Positions 1 through 9,075 of a DNA stretch of 64,000 nucleotides are shown one piece after another (the first letter of the stretch is position 1; each line of letters starts with the position of its first letter). The stretch is from assembly GCF_019195395.1 (NCBI RefSeq), contig NZ_CP078067.1, forward strand, positions 1,131,783 through 1,195,782, read 5' to 3'. The DNA comes from Kaistella faecalis. Its GTDB lineage: Bacteria; Bacteroidota; Bacteroidia; Flavobacteriales; Weeksellaceae. The position numbers and the translations under genes are program-made. A model generated the notes under the pieces. The model was not told the DNA's origin. It ran no database searches and saw nothing but the letters and a program-made list of their open reading frames with translations.

Positions 1-3
1 CTG

Positions 4-1668
4 TTACTTGTTAAGCGACTTATTTAAGTTTACCGCATCCTGGTAAGCAGGATTCAATTCAACCGATTTCGCTGCATAAGTCTTAGCCTTAGCCGGATCA
101 CTGTCTTTTACCAAATAAGCTACCGCAAAATATGCGTACGAAAGCGTTTCTTTGTTGGCTTCTAAATCGGCAGGTTTTACTGTACTGATGAATTTCTCGT
201 AAGCAATTTTTGCCAATTCATTGTTACCAGCCTGTTGGTATGAATATCCCTGGCTGTAATAAGCAGGAGCCCAATCGGGGAGCAAACCGCTCATCTTTTG
301 CCATGATTGAATTGCGCCGTTCCAGTTTTTAGCTTCCTGATATGCATTCGCCAGTTTAAACAAGGCATCAGTATCCTGTGGACTTGTAGCAACCTGCTTT
401 TTAAGGGTTTCAATTTCAGGGGTTGTTGGACCTGCATCAACCGCAGCTTGGTTAACACCGCCGCCACCTTTAATCTTAACCAATTCTAAGTCCCAGTTCA
501 TTGTTTCATCTTTAGCAGCTTTTGCAATCGCAATTTTTTGCTGTGCATCTGCATTCAAAGCAGTCTTCTTAGCTGCATCTGTTTCTGTCTGCGCCAATCC
601 TGCCGAAATCAGACCTAATAATCCCTGATCAGCAGGCTGAACTCTTGACTTCTCTGCTTTTGATACAAACTGATCCATACTGCTTTTCGCTTCAGAATAA
701 CTACCATCAGCATAAAGTAAATAAGCTCGTAGTTTATACTTAATAGGATCATTCACTTTATCGAATACTTTATCAAGATACAGTTTTGAGTTAGCATAAT
801 CTTCATTGGTGAAGAATAACTTTGAAATTTCTAACTGGGTATCCGGATCTTCATCAGCATATTTTGCATAATTCATCAGATCCTGAGTCGCCAGTGCGTT
901 CTGCTGATATCTGATATCATAAGCAGCCTTAGCTTTATAGGCCGGAGCATAAGTAGCATCCGCCGCAATAGCACGGTCAATACTTTCTTTTGCTTTCTGC
1001 CATTGCTGCGCCTGCATCCACAGTGTACCTATTCTGGTATACACAGAGGCTTTGTTCTTAGCAACCGGTAAAGCTTTATCGTAAGCCGTCATTGCTGATC
1101 CAGCAACTTGCGGACTATTCGTTAGTTTTAAACGATAAGCATCTCCTAAAGTATAGTAATAATATGCAGGAGTTCCTGCTTTCTGCGATTTCTCTACAGC
1201 TCTGTTCAAATAATCAATTGCAAGGTCAGCTTGAGAAGCCCCGCCAAATATCGTCAAAGCTTCAGCAGCTCTGTATAAAACTTCAGCATCTTTATCCTTA
1301 GCATCCTTTACTATATTCTGAATTTCTGTTAATGCAGATTTATCACCTTTACCTAACTTAACTGATGCTAACCCAATCTTATTAAGATTACTCTTTTTGT
1401 CAGCAGCTAATCCTTTATTAAAGTTTTCCTGCGCCATATCGAAATTAGGTTCGAACTGGGTAAGATATGAGTTACCTAAATAAAAATAATTTTCTGCCGT
1501 AGGAGATTTTGCGATCATCTCAGTAAAAACTGTCTTAGCTTTTGCGTATTTATGACTGTCGGCATTTGCAACACCTTCCTGCAGTGTTTGAGCAAAAGCA
1601 AAGTTTGAGAAAAATCCTACCGCAACACCTAAAGCAACTTTTTTTGTTAAATTCATTCTATCTTTCAT
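4..1668 (-). CDS. Tetratricopeptide repeat protein, exported
   Basis: A 554-residue protein with an N-terminal signal peptide ending near the motif AFAQ, followed almost entirely by degenerate TPR-type helix pairs (for example around residues 40-75, 205-260 and 430-500). TPR proteins act as protein-interaction scaffolds, so a periplasmic or outer-membrane-associated scaffold role is likely, but no partner can be read from the sequence. A second in-frame ATG at 1656 gives a cleaner signal peptide and is an alternative start. It lies downstream of the PstS-like lipoprotein gene and the TonB cluster on the same strand, separated by 87 nt, and may share their role in envelope transport. The gene is complete, its stop lying at the very start of the window. 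Confidence 0.85.
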   Translation of the reverse strand: MKDRMNLTKKVALGVAVGFFSNFAFAQTLQEGVANADSHKYAKAKTVFTEMIAKSPTAENYFYLGNSYLTQFEPNFDMAQENFNKGLAADKKSNLNKIGLASVKLGKGDKSALTEIQNIVKDAKDKDAEVLYRAAEALTIFGGASQADLAIDYLNRAVEKSQKAGTPAYYYYTLGDAYRLKLTNSPQVAGSAMTAYDKALPVAKNKASVYTRIGTLWMQAQQWQKAKESIDRAIAADATYAPAYKAKAAYDIRYQQNALATQDLMNYAKYADEDPDTQLEISKLFFTNEDYANSKLYLDKVFDKVNDPIKYKLRAYLLYADGSYSEAKSSMDQFVSKAEKSRVQPADQGLLGLISAGLAQTETDAAKKTALNADAQQKIAIAKAAKDETMNWDLELVKIKGGGGVNQAAVDAGPTTPEIETLKKQVATSPQDTDALFKLANAYQEAKNWNGAIQSWQKMSGLLPDWAPAYYSQGYSYQQAGNNELAKIAYEKFISTVKPADLEANKETLSYAYFAVAYLVKDSDPAKAKTYAAKSVELNPAYQDAVNLNKSLNK

Positions 1669-1755
1669 TTTAATTTGTTTATAATATAACTACTTTGTAC
1701 TACTATTACCCAATTTTCATACCATAAAAATATACCGCCTTTTTTTTGGTAAATT

Positions 1756-2631
1756 TTAACGCATCTGTACCTCTCTCTTGAAAATATAATAGGGCTGTAG
1801 ACCTTCTTTTTGCACAACGATCTGTCCTAACTGCTGACATGAAAACCGTATTAAACCGTTTCCTAAACCGTAATATGCTTCGTTGGTAATAAAATATAAA
1901 AATCTTGTAAAAGGATAATTCATATTTCTAATGTTAGCCAATTCAGGCATCACAGGTTTTTGGTTTTGAATTACAGGAATAATTTTAATGGAATTTCGCA
2001 GATCCTGCGATTCCTTATCATAAGGTCTGCTTATTGTATTCAGACTTATTGCTCCAATCTTTTCCGGATGTTTGTTAATCTCATCGATAATATTCCTGTT
2101 CCCGTTAATAATTGAAAACTTCAACTCAGATGGTTTTTTGTTGAGCTTCTGCGCTACAAAATTTAAATTACTGGAATTTGTACCATCAAAAATAATATTC
2201 TTATTCTCAGAATTTAATTCTTTATCAATTTCGCCGATAGAAATTGATTCACGAACCGAATTCTTTGATACGACAAAAACCACCGCGTCTGCAGCAAATT
2301 TGGCGGGAACCAGATCCATATCGATCTTATTTTTGTAGGCCTGCTTTTCCTCGTCACTCAATTCTCTCGACATCACGATAACCCTAACTTTGTTTTCAAG
2401 CAAATCGAGAAATGCCAGGTCTTCCTTTTTAATCACCAAATTAATTTTGGTTTTAGGATTAAGCGCCATATATCGTTGAGTTAATGCCTCTGAAACGCTT
2501 CGGAAAGATTCATCGGCAGCAATTGTAATTGAACCTTGCTGCGGGTCATCGACGAGAACTTTCTCTGTCTTTTTACAGGAAACGAAAAAGGTAAGCAGGA
2601 GAATTACTAAAATCTGAAAATTATTCTTCAT
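1756..2631 (-). CDS. PstS-like substrate-binding lipoprotein
   Basis: A 291-residue lipoprotein with a lipobox ending in FVSC near residue 19. The mature part opens with a strand of the type GSITIAADESFRSV, typical of PstS/phosphate-type periplasmic binding proteins (PBP-like fold), and has the expected two-lobe length. No pstC, pstA or pstB genes are nearby, so it need not be a phosphate-transport component. Instead it follows the ExbB-ExbD-TonB cluster and overlaps the small membrane gene upstream by 11 nt, which suggests translational coupling. The ligand is unknown. The family assignment is fairly secure; the role is inferred only from position. Confidence 0.75.
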   Translation of the reverse strand: MKNNFQILVILLLTFFVSCKKTEKVLVDDPQQGSITIAADESFRSVSEALTQRYMALNPKTKINLVIKKEDLAFLDLLENKVRVIVMSRELSDEEKQAYKNKIDMDLVPAKFAADAVVFVVSKNSVRESISIGEIDKELNSENKNIIFDGTNSSNLNFVAQKLNKKPSELKFSIINGNRNIIDEINKHPEKIGAISLNTISRPYDKESQDLRNSIKIIPVIQNQKPVMPELANIRNMNYPFTRFLYFITNEAYYGLGNGLIRFSCQQLGQIVVQKEGLQPYYIFKREVQMR

Positions 2632-2818
2632 CTCTATTCTGTCGGATTCGGTAAACAGCTCTTACGATTCTGAAAATTCCGTAAAGGATTAATAAACCAC
2701 CTAAAGAATAGGCGATATTAGGCTCAAGGTAAATGATGAAAAATTTATAAATTATGACAACAACCCCTAAAACGATATAAAATAATCCCGTTATTAATGA
2801 TAACCAGTTAAACAACAT
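2621..2818 (-). CDS. Small two-helix membrane protein
   Basis: A 65-residue protein with two hydrophobic segments (about residues 5-25 and 31-51) and a basic C-terminus rich in Arg. The longer reading from 2824 would begin with TTG; the ATG two codons in, at 2818, is the better start. Its 3' end overlaps the start of the PstS-like lipoprotein gene by 11 nt, so the two are almost certainly co-translated. It begins just after the terminator that closes the tonB operon. I do not recognise a named family; a small helper subunit of the neighbouring envelope system is a guess. Confidence 0.6.
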   Translation of the reverse strand: MLFNWLSLITGLFYIVLGVVVIIYKFFIIYLEPNIAYSLGGLLILYGIFRIVRAVYRIRQNRDEE

Positions 2819-2828
2819 GGGCAAAAAT

Positions 2829-2866
2829 ACAAAAAATTAAAAAAAGAGAAGCAACAGCTTCTCTTT
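2829..2866 (-). terminator. Terminator after tonB
   Basis: On the minus strand a perfect 10-bp stem (AAAGAGAAGC at 2843-2852 with GCTTCTCTTT at 2857-2866) and a 4-nt loop is followed by a long T tract (A run at 2829-2842). It lies 27 nt beyond the tonB stop and marks the end of the exbB-exbD-exbD-tonB transcript. Confidence 0.85.
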
Positions 2867-2893
2867 CATTATACTAAATTCAATTTTAATAAA

Positions 2894-3733
2894 TTATTCG
2901 AACTGCATGGTAAGCGGCATTCTGAATCTGTATCGAACAGACTGACCGTTTATTTTCGCAGGAGCCCATTTATTCTTGATTGATTTTACAGTTCTGATCG
3001 CTTCTGCATTAAAATCTTTATTAGATCCGTTTGCTTTCACATCAGTAATGCTACCGTCTCTCTCAACAACAAATGTAACTTCAGTTTTCACTGTTCCTTC
3101 ATCACCATCCATTACCGAAGTATCGAAACTGCTGTTTACTTTACTTCTGAATGAATTAATACCTCCAGGGAATTCAGCTAACTGCTCAACTTCTGTGTAA
3201 ACCTGGGTTTCAGAAACCTGTGGCTTAACTTCTACTGTTGTAGATTTGGTTGGTCCCGGCGGCGGCGGCGGAGGTGTATACGTTGGAGTTTTAACCCCTT
3301 CCTGATTTACTAAACCTGTTGTAGTTTCAAGCTGCTTGGTAATTGGCGGCGGTGGAGTTTCTACTTTTGGTGCTTTCACCGGTTCCGGAACTACGTTCTG
3401 AATTACCTCCTGTTGAGGCTCTTCTTTTGGTGGTGGCGGTGGTGGTGGCGGTTCTTCTTCTTTTATTTCCTCAATGATCTGCTCTTCCGGTAGAATGTCA
3501 ATTAAATTGGCATTTACCTCGGTAGTTTCTTTTGCATTCATCTGCTTGATCTTCATGATGACAAACGGAGTGATTGCAGCTACCAAAAACAGAATGGTTC
3601 CAAAAATAAAAGACTTTGTTAAAATGGATCTGTAACTTGTTCGCAAGTCATAGGCTCCATAGGCTTTATTTCTGTTTTCAAATACAATTTCATCCAATGT
3701 TGGAGTACTGTTGTATGTATTGTCTTCTGCCAT
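2894..3733 (-). CDS. tonB: Energy transducer TonB
   Basis: A 279-residue TonB protein that passes proton-motive energy from the ExbB/ExbD motor to TonB-dependent outer-membrane receptors. It has a cytoplasmic start with the NKAYGAYDLR motif common in Bacteroidota TonBs, one transmembrane helix (about 42-60), a periplasmic Pro/Glu-rich spacer with runs of up to eight prolines (about 95-170), and a C-terminal TonB domain (about 185-279) ending in a strand rich in Arg and hydrophobic residues. It is the last gene of the exbB-exbD-exbD-tonB operon, 33 nt after the second exbD. It is the only TonB in the window and so a candidate partner for the three SusC receptors at 45-58 kb. Confidence 0.92.
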   Translation of the reverse strand: MAEDNTYNSTPTLDEIVFENRNKAYGAYDLRTSYRSILTKSFIFGTILFLVAAITPFVIMKIKQMNAKETTEVNANLIDILPEEQIIEEIKEEEPPPPPPPPKEEPQQEVIQNVVPEPVKAPKVETPPPPITKQLETTTGLVNQEGVKTPTYTPPPPPPGPTKSTTVEVKPQVSETQVYTEVEQLAEFPGGINSFRSKVNSSFDTSVMDGDEGTVKTEVTFVVERDGSITDVKANGSNKDFNAEAIRTVKSIKNKWAPAKINGQSVRYRFRMPLTMQFE

Positions 3734-3766
3734 TTATTCTTTCTTTAAAAATTAAAGTAATACATT

Positions 3767-4342
3767 CTAGTTAGTGTCAGCTGCTGGAGCTGCCGGCGCT
3801 GAAGTTGCACCCACTTTTTTCTCATAAACAGCCTGTTCATTACTTTTAACATCGGTAATACCGTATATTTCATTTTTGGTAATGGCCATTTCGTCAAGAA
3901 TGTCTACAAAGTTCTTATATACTGCATCGTCAGTCGGCTTAATGATCACTGTAAATTTCGTTTGATCTTTCGCTCTTGCCTTTGCCTGCTCGATTACTTT
4001 TGTAATCCCTTCTCTATCAAAAGATGTTTCCTGCAGCGTTTGCTCATTAAGGTCTGCCGCAGCTACCTGGTGATAAAAAATCCTGTTGTCTTTTCCTATA
4101 ATCAATGATATTGAGTTGGATAAATCAATCTCTGTATCTGGCTGTTGCTGTGGATCTTTCGGTTTTGCCGGAAGACCTAAATCCATCACATTCGGTTTGT
4201 TGAAAGTTGTAACCAACATAAAGAACGTGATCAAAAGGAACGCCAAATCCACCATTGGGGTTAAATCTACGTGGGGCGGCTGCTTCTGCGAGCGCACCTT
4301 TCCACCTTTCCCGCTACTGTCTTTTACTTGTACTTCTGCCAT
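3767..4342 (-). CDS. exbD: Biopolymer transporter ExbD (second copy)
   Basis: A 191-residue ExbD/TolR-family protein: a short basic cytoplasmic N-terminus, one transmembrane helix (about 30-47) holding the conserved proton-carrying Asp (D32, in PMVDLAFLLITFFML), then a periplasmic domain and an Ala/Pro-rich tail. With ExbB it forms the ion-driven motor that energises TonB. It starts 7 nt after the other exbD gene, so the two are expressed together. Two different ExbD paralogues in tandem are usual in Bacteroidota and may form a mixed complex. Confidence 0.92.
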   Translation of the reverse strand: MAEVQVKDSSGKGGKVRSQKQPPHVDLTPMVDLAFLLITFFMLVTTFNKPNVMDLGLPAKPKDPQQQPDTEIDLSNSISLIIGKDNRIFYHQVAAADLNEQTLQETSFDREGITKVIEQAKARAKDQTKFTVIIKPTDDAVYKNFVDILDEMAITKNEIYGITDVKSNEQAVYEKKVGATSAPAAPAADTN

Positions 4343-4349
4343 TTCTTTA

Positions 4350-4952
4350 TTATTGTGCTACTTCCTGACTTGTTATTAACCAGAACTTCAAGAAATCAAT
4401 ATCTCTTAGTCCTTCGAACAGTGCTTTAACCTTAGGATATTTAGTCTCAACATCGCCCTTAATTGCCAATTTATAACCAGGATTCACTGCTAAACTCTGC
4501 TGTACCCAGTCGATTAACTGTTTGTTTGTGCTGTCAAGCGGAACTCCTGTTTGGCTTTTAAATGCTTTTTTATCCTCTTCAGAAAGATTGAGATAACCTT
4601 TAAGCTGGTTCATCGGCACTCCTACGGACTGCACTTTGGTGAACTCCACTTTTTCCTGATTCGTAAATTTCAATCCATACTTCTCTCCCATTTTATCAAG
4701 AAGTTGCATTCTTTCGGTTCCGTTATCTACTGGTGTAAAGTAGAATTTACCATCTGTTGTACTGAGAACAGTCATCAAACTGGCGTCCGGAAGAAGCTTT
4801 TCAGATATAGAAGATGGCGTGGTTACCGTCTCGACATCAGGAACATTGAACTGAGCCGTGAGGATAAAGAACGTAAGGAGTAGAAATGATACATCGGTCA
4901 TCGCCGTCATATCTACCCTTATATTATGTCTTTTTGGTTTGACTCTCGCCAT
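4350..4952 (-). CDS. exbD: Biopolymer transporter ExbD (first copy)
   Basis: A 200-residue ExbD/TolR-family protein with a basic N-terminus, one transmembrane helix (about 16-34) carrying the conserved Asp (D20, in MTDVSFLLLTFFIL) and a periplasmic domain of about 160 residues. The periplasmic part is longer than in the neighbouring copy and quite different in sequence, so this is an old paralogue rather than a recent duplication. It lies 89 nt downstream of exbB and 7 nt upstream of the second exbD. Confidence 0.92.
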   Translation of the reverse strand: MARVKPKRHNIRVDMTAMTDVSFLLLTFFILTAQFNVPDVETVTTPSSISEKLLPDASLMTVLSTTDGKFYFTPVDNGTERMQLLDKMGEKYGLKFTNQEKVEFTKVQSVGVPMNQLKGYLNLSEEDKKAFKSQTGVPLDSTNKQLIDWVQQSLAVNPGYKLAIKGDVETKYPKVKALFEGLRDIDFLKFWLITSQEVAQ

Positions 4953-5041
4953 TATATTTTAATTTTTTTATTATACTTCACTTTTTTAGACCGTCAAATA
5001 ACCATCAGGTTAAAAAAGGTCTGCGTTCATCAGAAAATTTC

Positions 5042-5908
5042 TTAGTGAAATTCTGCGAATGACTGCTGGATTGACATTGCGATTTCGTCAATTTTGAACG
5101 TTAATCCGTCAATCTTAGAAGTAAAATAGTTATAAAGGATAATCGCAACAGCAGATGTACCAATACCTAATGCAGTATTTACAAGTGCTTCAGAAATACC
5201 GATTGATAACGCAGCAGAATCTGGTGTTCCACCACCTGCACCTAGTGCACTAAACGCCTTGATCATCCCGATTACTGTTCCTAGTAGTGCTACAAGGGTT
5301 GCAACGGTACCAAGAGTTGAAAGAATCATCATGTTTTTCTCTAGCATTGGCATTTCGAGAGTTGTAGCTTCTTCAATAGATTTGTTAAGCGCAACCATTT
5401 TCTGCTCTTTGTTCATTGTAGTATCATGAGATAATGCTTTATAAGTAGTAAGACCTTCTTTTACAACATTACCTACAGAACCTTCTTGTCTGTCGCACTC
5501 TTCGATAGCCTCATCAACTTTGTTCTGATCAAGCAATCTTCTAACATTCAATACAAAATTATCTACATTTCCTTTACCTGAAGCTTTTCTAAGTACTAAA
5601 GCCCGCTCGATTGAAAATACAATTACGATAATCATGAAAGAAATAAGAATCGGTACAATTGGTCCGCCCATATAGATAATCCCCATAAATCCATCAGGAT
5701 GCAATTCTTTTGTTTCCAAATCTGAGAAACCTACTGAGGAAAGACCTTCCAGCCTTGGATCAGCCTTAAAGTTTCCCGGGTTACCCAAAACAAATAAATA
5801 AATAGCAATACCTATCGCGATAAGAATAGGAATAACTAATGCAGGATTTAATCCCCCTAACTTTTTAGCAACTACTTGCTCCTCGTTGTTTGAAACATTC
5901 ATTTCCAT
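5042..5908 (-). CDS. exbB: MotA/TolQ/ExbB proton channel protein
   Basis: A 288-residue inner-membrane protein with the ExbB/TolQ layout: a hydrophobic helix near residues 20-41, a second near 76-96, a cytoplasmic helical stretch (about 100-190), and two further helices (about 195-220 and 235-258) with the family's small-residue pattern (TLGTVATLVALLGTVIGMI). It is the stator-like channel that, with ExbD, drives TonB. It is the first gene of the cluster; about 255 nt of AT-rich sequence separate it from leuS and presumably hold its promoter, though I could not pick out a clear consensus there. Confidence 0.92.
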   Translation of the reverse strand: MEMNVSNNEEQVVAKKLGGLNPALVIPILIAIGIAIYLFVLGNPGNFKADPRLEGLSSVGFSDLETKELHPDGFMGIIYMGGPIVPILISFMIIVIVFSIERALVLRKASGKGNVDNFVLNVRRLLDQNKVDEAIEECDRQEGSVGNVVKEGLTTYKALSHDTTMNKEQKMVALNKSIEEATTLEMPMLEKNMMILSTLGTVATLVALLGTVIGMIKAFSALGAGGGTPDSAALSIGISEALVNTALGIGTSAVAIILYNYFTSKIDGLTFKIDEIAMSIQQSFAEFH

Positions 5909-6163
5909 ACTAAACTAAATTATAATTGTTATTTTAAATTTTCGAGCTGTAAAATAAAGTCAAAATATTTAACCTTGCAAGTGTTTCGACTTTAATGAAA
6001 TACATTTTCATTTGTGTTAAGATTCATTAACATTACCAAATTGGTAAATTTTAATTTAAATACTGATGATAATTTTTGATTTTAAAAATACCTTTAAAAA
6101 TTAGTACAATTTACCCTCTTTTTTTTACGATTTGCACTACGATATTTTTTTTCATAATTATTT

Positions 6164-8977
6164 TTAACACACAATATTAACGATTTTTTTTGGGACTATA
6201 ATTACTTTTTTAGGAGTATTTCCTGCAAGCTGATCTAAAACACGTAAATCTTTCAAGATGATTTCCTGAATCTCTGCAACAGTTAAATCTGCCGGCAATG
6301 CAAGTTTAAATCTCATTTTACCGTTAAAGCTCACCGGATATTCAATCTCATCTTCTACGAGATACATTTCCTCAAAAACCGGGAATGGTTCAAACTCAAC
6401 TGAAGATGCATGACCCAACTGCTGCCAAAGCTCTTCTGATATATGCGGAGCATAAGGCGAAACCACGATTGCCAATGGTTCAAGGATTTTTCTTTTGTTG
6501 GTTTTGAGTTTCTGGAATTCGTTAACTGCAATCATAAATGACGATACAGAGGTGTTAAAAGAGAAGTTATCAATATCTGAAACAACTTTCTTGATCAAGG
6601 TGTGCAGCACCTTATATTCTTCTTTCGTCGGCTCTTCGTCCGTAACTTCCAAAGTGTCACCATTATAATAAAGGTTATAGAACTTCTTCAGAAAGCCGTA
6701 AACTCCGCTTAACCCTTGTGTGTTCCATGGTTTTGACTGTTCCAAAGGTCCGAGGAACATTTCATAAAGCCTTAAACAGTCTGCGCCGTATTCTTCACAG
6801 ATATCATCGGGATTGACAACGTTGTATTTGGACTTGGACATTTTTTCTACTTCCCTTTCAGTAATATATTTTCCTTCTTCCAGAATAAATTCAGCATCCG
6901 CATATTCAGCTCGCCAGTTTCGGAACTTTTCTACGTCAAGTTCATCAGTGGCTCCTTTTAATAAAGAAACATCGACGTGAATTTTCTGAGTAGCATAATT
7001 TGGAGCCAAATTTTTCGAAACAAACTGATTGGTTCCCTCGATTCGATATACAAATGCACTCATCCCCAAAATCATTCCCTGATTGATGAGTTTCTGAAAA
7101 GGTTCATCATGACTGATATAACCTCGGTCTTTTAAAAACATATTCCAAAAACGGGAATATAATAAATGTCCCGTTGCATGCTCACTTCCGCCGATATATA
7201 AGTCAACCTGCCCCCAGTAATCCGAAAGGTTCTTATCAGTGAAAACTTCTTCGTTTTGCGGATCCATATATCTCAGGAAATACCATGAACTGCCGGCCCA
7301 GCCAGGCATCGTAGATAATTCCAGAGGAAACACGGTGAGATGATCAATTAAATCTGTTGCAACAACTTTTTCATTGAGTTCGTCCCACGCAAAATTTTTC
7401 GCATTTCCCAAAGGTGGATCTCCATCTTCAGTAGGCAAATATTTCTCAACTTCCGGCAATTCCAAAGGAAGTGCAGAAACCGGAAGCGCATAAGGCATTC
7501 CCTCTTTATAATAAACCGGTACAGGCTCTCCCCAATATCTTTGACGCGAAAAGATAGCGTCGCGCTGTTTGTAATTGGTGGTCCCGTGACCGATCCCGCG
7601 GTTGGTAATCGCGTCGATGATGCGGGCTTTGGCTTCATCATACTTCATTCCGTTCAGGAAATCTGAATTCACACAGACACTGTCTTTTGAATCATAAGAT
7701 GCCTCCTGAATATCTTCATCGGTCTCCACCACTTTTACAATGTTCAATCCGAACTTTTTAGCAAAACGGTGATCCCGTTCATCATGTGCCGGAACCGCCA
7801 TTACAGCGCCAGTTCCGTAACCCATCAGCACATAATCCGAAATATACACGGGCATTTTTTCGTCATTGAAAGGATTCACAGCATAACTTCCGGTGAAAGC
7901 GCCGGAAACATTTTTTACGTCCGTCATGCGGTCGCGCTCCGTTTTTTTGGAAGTATCTTCGATATACTGATCGATTGCTGCTTTCTGTTCTTCTGTGGTG
8001 AATTTTTCAACCAAGGGATTTTCCGGAGCGAGAACCATAAATGTTGCTCCGAAAATGGTATCAGGTCGTGTGGTAAAAACAGAAATGTTCTCATCAGAAT
8101 TCAGCACCTCAAATGAAACCTGTGCTCCCTGTGATTTCCCGATCCAGTATTCCTGGGAATCTTTCAGTGGCTGTGGCCAATCGAGTTTTTTCAGACCTTG
8201 CAACAATCTTTCGGAATAAGCGGTAATTCTCATACTCCACTGGATCATTTTCTTCTGGAAAACGGGGAATCCACCTCGTTCAGATTTACCGTCTTTCACC
8301 TCATCGTTTGCGAGAACTGTTCCTAGACCTGGACACCAGTTTACGGTAGTTTCTGCACGATAAGCTAAACGGTAGTTTAACAGAATATCCTGCCTGTCGA
8401 GTTCAGAAGCTGATTTCCATTCCTCTGCTGTGAAATTCAAAGCATCATTCTGCACCGCTGAAAGGTTTGCCGTACCTTGCTTTTCAAAATGCTGAATCAG
8501 CGTTTCAATCGGTTCTGCTTTATCGGTCGACTTGTTATACCATGAATTAAAAAGCTGAATGAAAATCCATTGTGTCCATTTATAATAGGAAGCATCAGAT
8601 GTTCTCACTTCACGGCTCCAGTCAAAAGAGAAACCGATTTTTCTGAGTTGCTCCTCATATCTTGTAATATTCTGTTCGGTGGTAATTGCGGGATGCGTTC
8701 CGGTCTGTATCGCATACTGTTCTGCCGGAAGCCCGAAAGAGTCGTAACCAACGGGATGCAGAACATTAAATCCCTGATGTCTTTTATATCTAGCATAAAT
8801 ATCAGAAGCAATGTAACCCAGCGGATGACCAACATGTAAACCCGCTCCCGAAGGGTATGGAAACATATCCAAAACATAAAATTTCGGTTTGTCGGTGTTA
8901 TTTTCGGTTTTGTAGGTTTGATTTTCTTCCCAGAATTTCTGCCACTTCTTTTCGATCGATTGATGGTCGTAAAACAT
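6164..8977 (-). CDS. leuS: Leucyl-tRNA synthetase
   Basis: A full-length 937-residue class I synthetase that charges tRNA-Leu. The HIGH-type signature is HVGH at residues 48-51 (after PYPSGAGL) and the KMSKS loop lies near residue 709, with the CP1 editing domain between them and an anticodon-binding domain at the C-terminus. Good flavobacterial promoter elements precede it at 8999-9033. No T-box or leucine-leader structure was seen, so nothing suggests special regulation. The next minus-strand gene, exbB, is a separate unit. Confidence 0.97.
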   Translation of the reverse strand: MFYDHQSIEKKWQKFWEENQTYKTENNTDKPKFYVLDMFPYPSGAGLHVGHPLGYIASDIYARYKRHQGFNVLHPVGYDSFGLPAEQYAIQTGTHPAITTEQNITRYEEQLRKIGFSFDWSREVRTSDASYYKWTQWIFIQLFNSWYNKSTDKAEPIETLIQHFEKQGTANLSAVQNDALNFTAEEWKSASELDRQDILLNYRLAYRAETTVNWCPGLGTVLANDEVKDGKSERGGFPVFQKKMIQWSMRITAYSERLLQGLKKLDWPQPLKDSQEYWIGKSQGAQVSFEVLNSDENISVFTTRPDTIFGATFMVLAPENPLVEKFTTEEQKAAIDQYIEDTSKKTERDRMTDVKNVSGAFTGSYAVNPFNDEKMPVYISDYVLMGYGTGAVMAVPAHDERDHRFAKKFGLNIVKVVETDEDIQEASYDSKDSVCVNSDFLNGMKYDEAKARIIDAITNRGIGHGTTNYKQRDAIFSRQRYWGEPVPVYYKEGMPYALPVSALPLELPEVEKYLPTEDGDPPLGNAKNFAWDELNEKVVATDLIDHLTVFPLELSTMPGWAGSSWYFLRYMDPQNEEVFTDKNLSDYWGQVDLYIGGSEHATGHLLYSRFWNMFLKDRGYISHDEPFQKLINQGMILGMSAFVYRIEGTNQFVSKNLAPNYATQKIHVDVSLLKGATDELDVEKFRNWRAEYADAEFILEEGKYITEREVEKMSKSKYNVVNPDDICEEYGADCLRLYEMFLGPLEQSKPWNTQGLSGVYGFLKKFYNLYYNGDTLEVTDEEPTKEEYKVLHTLIKKVVSDIDNFSFNTSVSSFMIAVNEFQKLKTNKRKILEPLAIVVSPYAPHISEELWQQLGHASSVEFEPFPVFEEMYLVEDEIEYPVSFNGKMRFKLALPADLTVAEIQEIILKDLRVLDQLAGNTPKKVIIVPKKIVNIVC

Positions 8978-8998
8978 GTTCTATTTTTAAGTAAGTCA

Positions 8999-9033
8999 CA
9001 AATTTAGGGTTTTACAATGAATTTTAAATCAAA
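8999..9033 (-). promoter_or_regulatory. leuS promoter
   Basis: Read on the minus strand, TTTG (9030-9033), a 23-nt gap and TAAATTTG (8999-9006) match the Bacteroidota sigma-factor consensus TTTG-N17-23-TAnnTTTG. The predicted start of transcription is about 15 nt upstream of the leuS ATG. Confidence 0.6.
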
Positions 9034-9043
9034 CTAATAATTG

Positions 9044-9051
9044 TAAATTTG
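9044..9051 (+). promoter_or_regulatory. -7 box for the glycosyltransferase gene
   Basis: TAAATTTG fits TAnnTTTG exactly and lies 24 nt before the ATG of the glycosyltransferase gene. A -33 TTTG is not clear; a T-rich stretch near 9022-9025 is the closest. It is back-to-back with the leuS promoter. Confidence 0.45.
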
Positions 9052-9075
9052 TGAAAACTATACTTAAAAAAGTCA

